64,000 nucleotides of DNA from Coffea arabica (taxonomy: Eukaryota; Streptophyta; Magnoliopsida; Gentianales; Rubiaceae), in assembly GCF_036785885.1 (NCBI RefSeq), contig NC_092317.1, positions 9,364,501 to 9,428,500 of the forward strand, written 5' to 3'. Shown here piece by piece: positions 59,825-64,000 of this stretch. A program made the translations under genes and the position numbers. Within the stretch, counting starts at the first letter, position 1. The number at the start of each line of letters is the position of its first letter. Below the pieces are notes generated by a model. The model was given only the letters and a program-made list of their open reading frames with translations, was not told where the DNA came from and did no database searches.

Positions 59825-62800
59825 ATGCCAGCAGCATCATCTCCTTCATCTCTGGCGTGTTATTATTCATTCTCCTCAGTAATAGCGTGCGGTTGCCGCT
59901 ATCGTGCGCCTTTAAAGCACTCGTTCTTAGCCTTCACTCGTCGCTTCCACTCCCTCCACCCTCACCACCGCTACTGCCGCCGTCTTCCGCCTCATTCTCT
60001 GGCAATTCTCGCCGCGAACACCACGGCGTATTCTTCTCGCTCCCGCCGTCTCCCTAAAACGCATTTCTTCACGGGGAACTCTCTTTTCTCCCGCATGGAG
60101 GTACCTCCCTCCGTCTCTCTCTCTCTCTCTCTCTCTCTCACGAAAACCTAGCCTGTTCAGTTGAGTATAGAAATGTTTAATCGTTTTTGAGCTTGTTGAT
60201 CAAGTAAATTGTCGAGTTATCAGCTTTCTAATAAGAAATTACGTATATTTGAGTTGAAGTCGTATGAATTCGAAGAAAATGATCAAGAGTTTTCCGTATT
60301 TTGGATAATTATTGTAAGTTTCAGGTTCGCTAATTTATAATTATAATTTCTTAAAAATGAATTGTCAAGTACTGTTATAGAGGTAATTAATTCTGGACTT
60401 TAGTGTTCTAGGTGATTTTTGAGAAAAATGAGAATTTTGATTTGGATGAGTGTGTGTGACTTGGGTGGGCGGAATATGAAAAAAGAGCCCATTTTGGGTG
60501 CATTAGGAGAACGGGGCTCTTGAATCTTGTTGAAAAAGATGGATATGATATTGGAACAAGTGGAAGCCACATTTGTTTACCACTCATTTTGTGTGCCGGA
60601 TGGACTAGGCTTTGAGTGCTAGCTACTTTCTTGTGTAAGAAGAAGTTAAAATGAGCTGTACAAGTCTTCAGGTCCTTCTGTCTTTACACTTCGCGTTTTT
60701 CTTGCTTAACTTTGATTTATAAAGGCTGATATATGGGTAATGTTGGAGGAGAGCTTCGAAATTTTGACTGGGGTTGTCTGTATGAGAGTGATATCTTCTA
60801 GCAGTTGGTATGGTTTTTGGACACGTAAGCTTTGTCAAAGGTATATTTGAAACTTCTAGCATTAGAAGGAGCTAATATTTGTCTCAGTTTTGTTTGTAAC
60901 CATCCTTGTTTTTATGGTAACTGGTTGAGAGATGCACATATGTCTTAGCTTTGACATCAATCTTATTTGTGTTTGTCTACAGCGATTCTGGACAGGAGGT
61001 GGTATTGATAAGAATAGAGCAATGGTGGAGCATTTGCAGAGCTATGGTGTTGTTAGATCTAAAAAGGTGGCTGAGGTTATGGGAACTATTGACAGGGCTT
61101 TGTTCGTTCCTGATGGGACCCCGCCATATGTTGATACCCCCATGCAAATTGGTTACAATGCTACCATATCTGCGCCTCATATGCATGCCATGTGCCTTGA
61201 GTTGCTGGAAAACCATTTGCAGCCTGGCATGCATGCTCTGGATATTGGCTCAGGTTACTATAGTTCCACTTGTTCATTCATTGTATTGTTGGATTTTGAA
61301 ATGTATTCGTGTCTGCATGTTTAAGCACTTGTGGAAATGCATACACAAAGCAGAGATAACTAAGTACATCTCGGAATAAGACACTAGCAGAATATGTGGT
61401 ATTACTTCTATTTAGCTGTTTATGCTCATTACTATGATTTCATTTGAGGTGGCTAATAAGAATAATAGTTCAAAACACTATTTGGCCACCAGCCCTATCG
61501 CTGGGTGAATGACCAGGAAGAAATAAAAAACAAAAACTTATATGTTACTCCTTCAGTGTATAAGTTGAGGAAATGTTGCCCTAGTTATCCATCTGCATTT
61601 TGACTTAATATTGAACAAAGGTAAACTCACTCAGTTTAGGGTAAGACTACTGCATTTTGTTGATGATGGTGGAACTTATGCAGCAATGTTCCTTATTGCC
61701 ATTTGTGCTGAAGATAACTAGTTGTTGGTTAGCTGCCTGTGAACTGAATTGCTTATATGTCTTGAGGCTCGCTTTCTTTTTTTCCTGTCCCAAATTGGAT
61801 TACGCTTACATCTGCTAGTTCTTGTTTTGCAGGAACGGGTTATTTGACTGCATGTTTTGCTATTATGGTTGGACCACAAGGTCATGCAGTTGGTGTGGAA
61901 CATATTCCTGAGTTGGCTGCTGAATCAATCAAAAATATACAAAAAAGTGCTGCTGCTCAACTACTGAAAGAAGGGTCCTTGTCTATACATGCAGGGGGTA
62001 CGTTCTAATATATCCTAGCAGTGATCATCTATTATCTTTTTGAACTAATGTCACTTGTAGATTGGAAATGCATTTGCTGTTGAACTCATCAAGTTTTTCA
62101 GATTTATCATTTTTCTTGGTTCTTTTCCTAAGACATTGTCACATGTCTTTGGATAGTTGAACTTATCCTTGGCATCATTGTCACTTCTAAAATACTATTC
62201 TGCAAAAGCAACAGATACCAGTCTTGGATGGGCATACATAGTTTTTCTCTGTTTGAAAGACCTTAAATTGTCTCACTTCCTGTTGTATTTTTCCATATAG
62301 GTCTGATGGGTCAACTGTAGTAGATTAGCTCCCATTCTGTTGTTGTAGTGAGGTGGACTATAGGTTTAGCCTGATGGTAATAAATAGATATTTTAGAAAA
62401 TTTTATGACTCTGAGTCTTAGTAAAGTAATAGGTCTGATAATGAGTTGGTTTGGACAAAATTTTGTAGTCTACTGATGTTAATCATTAGGTGAGCTAGCT
62501 TGCAGCATTCTTAGCAGCACGTGACAAGCTTTTGTGATGGTTAAGGAAGTCATATGACCTAAATACTGCCAAATGGTTTCTTAAGTAGTCTTGCAGAAAT
62601 GGCAAGGTTCCGAATTAATGAACGGAAAACTGATGTTGCAGACAAGTTTTTGCTGCTTATATGTTTCCTTTGCATAAGAACTAGGCAATCTCTTTCAGGC
62701 ATTTGTAGGTTGTACTAGGCTCTCTTCTGTAACTTTTTCTCTTGCTGGATTAGGATTAACTTCTTGGTTCCATGTATTGGTCTTGCAATGTCATAGATGG

Positions 62801-63047
62801 ACGGCTTGGCTGGCCGGAGCATGCACCGTATGATGCTATTCATGTTGGTGCTGCAGCACCAGAAATTCCTCAAGCTCTGATCGATCAGTTGAAGCCCGGT
62901 GGCAGGATGGTGATCCCTGTCGGAAATATCTTCCAGGATTTGAAGGTCGTGGACAAGGATATGGATGGTTCAATCAGTGTCCACAGTGAAACTTCTGTTC
63001 GTTATGTTCCACTAACGAGTCGAGAAGCTCAATTGCGTGGTTATTAA
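59825..63047 (+). CDS. PIMT: Protein-L-isoaspartate O-methyltransferase (PIMT), organelle-targeted form
   Basis: PIMT methylates abnormal L-isoaspartyl residues from S-adenosylmethionine (EC 2.1.1.77), starting repair of aged proteins, notably in seeds. Four exons join in phase: 59825-60100, 60983-61253, 61833-61997, 62797-63047, giving 320 residues. Residues 1-90 are rich in Ser, Arg and His and poor in acidic residues, like a plastid or mitochondrial transit peptide. The catalytic part begins at ME 91-92 followed by [21 protein letters not shown]-binding motifs are intact: [13 protein letters not shown] (178-190), [20 protein letters not shown] (249-259) and [12 protein letters not shown] (269-280). 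The end [17 protein letters not shown] is characteristic of the family. A start at Met91 would give a 230-residue cytosolic form, the situation described for Arabidopsis PIMT2. Confidence 0.95.
60115..60139 (+). repeat. (CT)12 microsatellite in PIMT intron 1
   Basis: A dinucleotide run starts 14 bp inside intron 1, right after the donor site. It is likely to vary in length between individuals. Confidence 0.95.
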
Positions 63048-64000
63048 AGGTGGTGCCATCATATGTAACTTCTTGTTTACTTGTTGAAGGGAGAGAAGAA
63101 AAGGAAAAGTCTGGAGGAAACTGAGACAGGGAGCATAGGGAAGAAGCCTTCTTTTTTCCAGATCTTCACTTCTAGTTCTGTATAGGTAGCCATGTATAGG
63201 TTGATGCCGTGGATATTGAATGTTTTTATTTTCCTTATTCAATGGAATAATGTTTACAAAATGGACTCGTGCTTCGCTTTTCTTCTCATGTTGTTACTGT
63301 TGGCTTTTTGATGTTCATCGTTCTGTTTGAAGCTCGTTATTTGATTGATAGACGATGAACTGGGCCAGTTAGAAATTCGAAACCACATTTTTGTTGGTTT
63401 TCTCTGGGGCTGAATAATGTCTTCTGAGTCCTTACCCTTTTATGGTGTAGACTAAAACTACTTGTGTATGATCAAAACCTAACGCTTTTCCCCCAGAGAT
63501 TGCACTTGAATTCAATGTGTACTGATTCAAGATAAGAATGTAATCCTTCATCGGTTATGCGTAATTGCAACTGTAACATAATTGCAATGTTGATAACCTA
63601 TTACTTTAAGCCATTTCTGACAGAAAATGCAAATGTAACAACCTAAAGAGGTGCAGCAGAGTAGGTTTCATGATAAATTTTTGTGCACTTAATACGGAAT
63701 CGAGGGAGAAGAAAAATTAAGAGAACCGGTGATGCACTTATCTCCATTCATATAGCAGGGAATCAACACATACACTGTATGAGAACGCAGGCATTATGTT
63801 GTCTATCAATTTGAAGACACACAATATAATATACATTAGAAAAAATGTTGATTATGATGAGTCCAACGTGATCTTTTAGAAATTTGTGGTGTAAATCCTT
63901 CCTGCCCCAACTGTCAAATTTAGGATTCAAACCCTCAACGTGACAGCGAGGAGAAGGGTCTTTCTTCTCCTTTTCTTTATGCAAAGACTAATTCTCAATT
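63048..64000. other. PIMT 3' region and intergenic DNA
   Basis: The first ~250 bp probably form the PIMT 3' untranslated region; AATGGAATAA at 63241-63250 could act as a poly(A) signal element. No gene or RNA is recognised beyond that. Confidence 0.5.

Noticed and set aside
63763-63984. 73-codon minus-strand frame at the window end
   Set aside because: No recognisable features and no supporting splice or neighbour evidence.

Overview
The window comes from the nuclear genome of a flowering plant, almost certainly a eudicot. It is AT-rich, its genes carry GT-AG introns, and it holds plant-only families: a SOBIR1 receptor kinase, a sieve-element occlusion protein and a plant-type PIMT. It also holds LTR retrotransposons and caulimovirid sequence. 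The species cannot be fixed from the sequence.

Layout. 1-1540 is a tandem array of five tRNA-Thr(UGU) genes on the minus strand. 1602-3278 (+) encodes the histone-fold protein MHF2/CENP-X in six exons. 5379-6515 (-) is a dead cytosolic sulfotransferase gene split by a 255-bp hAT-like MITE. 7539-7680 is a small poly(A)-tailed retroposon with a 13-bp target duplication. 9597-16779 (+) is the plant Integrator subunit 7 homologue (EMB1895-like), eight exons, about 1279 residues. 20441-22363 is a long-inverted-repeat element that captured a TORTIFOLIA1-like gene piece. 22935-24884 (-) is an intronless SOBIR1 gene. 29038-31993 (-) is a seven-exon SEO gene. A decayed duplicate of it, with its promoter and upstream DNA, lies at 34495-36840. 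59825-63047 (+) is a four-exon protein-L-isoaspartate methyltransferase gene with two in-frame starts.

From 37605 to 59475 the sequence is a stack of insertions. A fold-back DNA element with inverted arms of roughly 600 bp was hit by a Ty3/gypsy element (37775-58059, 5-bp target duplication). That element then received three things: a caulimovirid (endogenous pararetrovirus) segment in its 5' LTR, a 5.3-kb non-autonomous Helitron at 44185-49482, and a young gag-only Ty3/gypsy element at 49866-54632 whose two 709-bp LTRs are nearly identical.

The host genes form no pathway cluster. They are separate housekeeping (MHF2, INTS7, PIMT, tRNA), immune-receptor (SOBIR1) and phloem (SEO) functions separated by transposon-rich DNA. 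The most notable material is the nested stack, the Helitron ends, the gag-only element, the gene capture and the SEO segmental duplication. Exon boundaries were read by eye from reading frames and splice signals; no database or alignment program was run.
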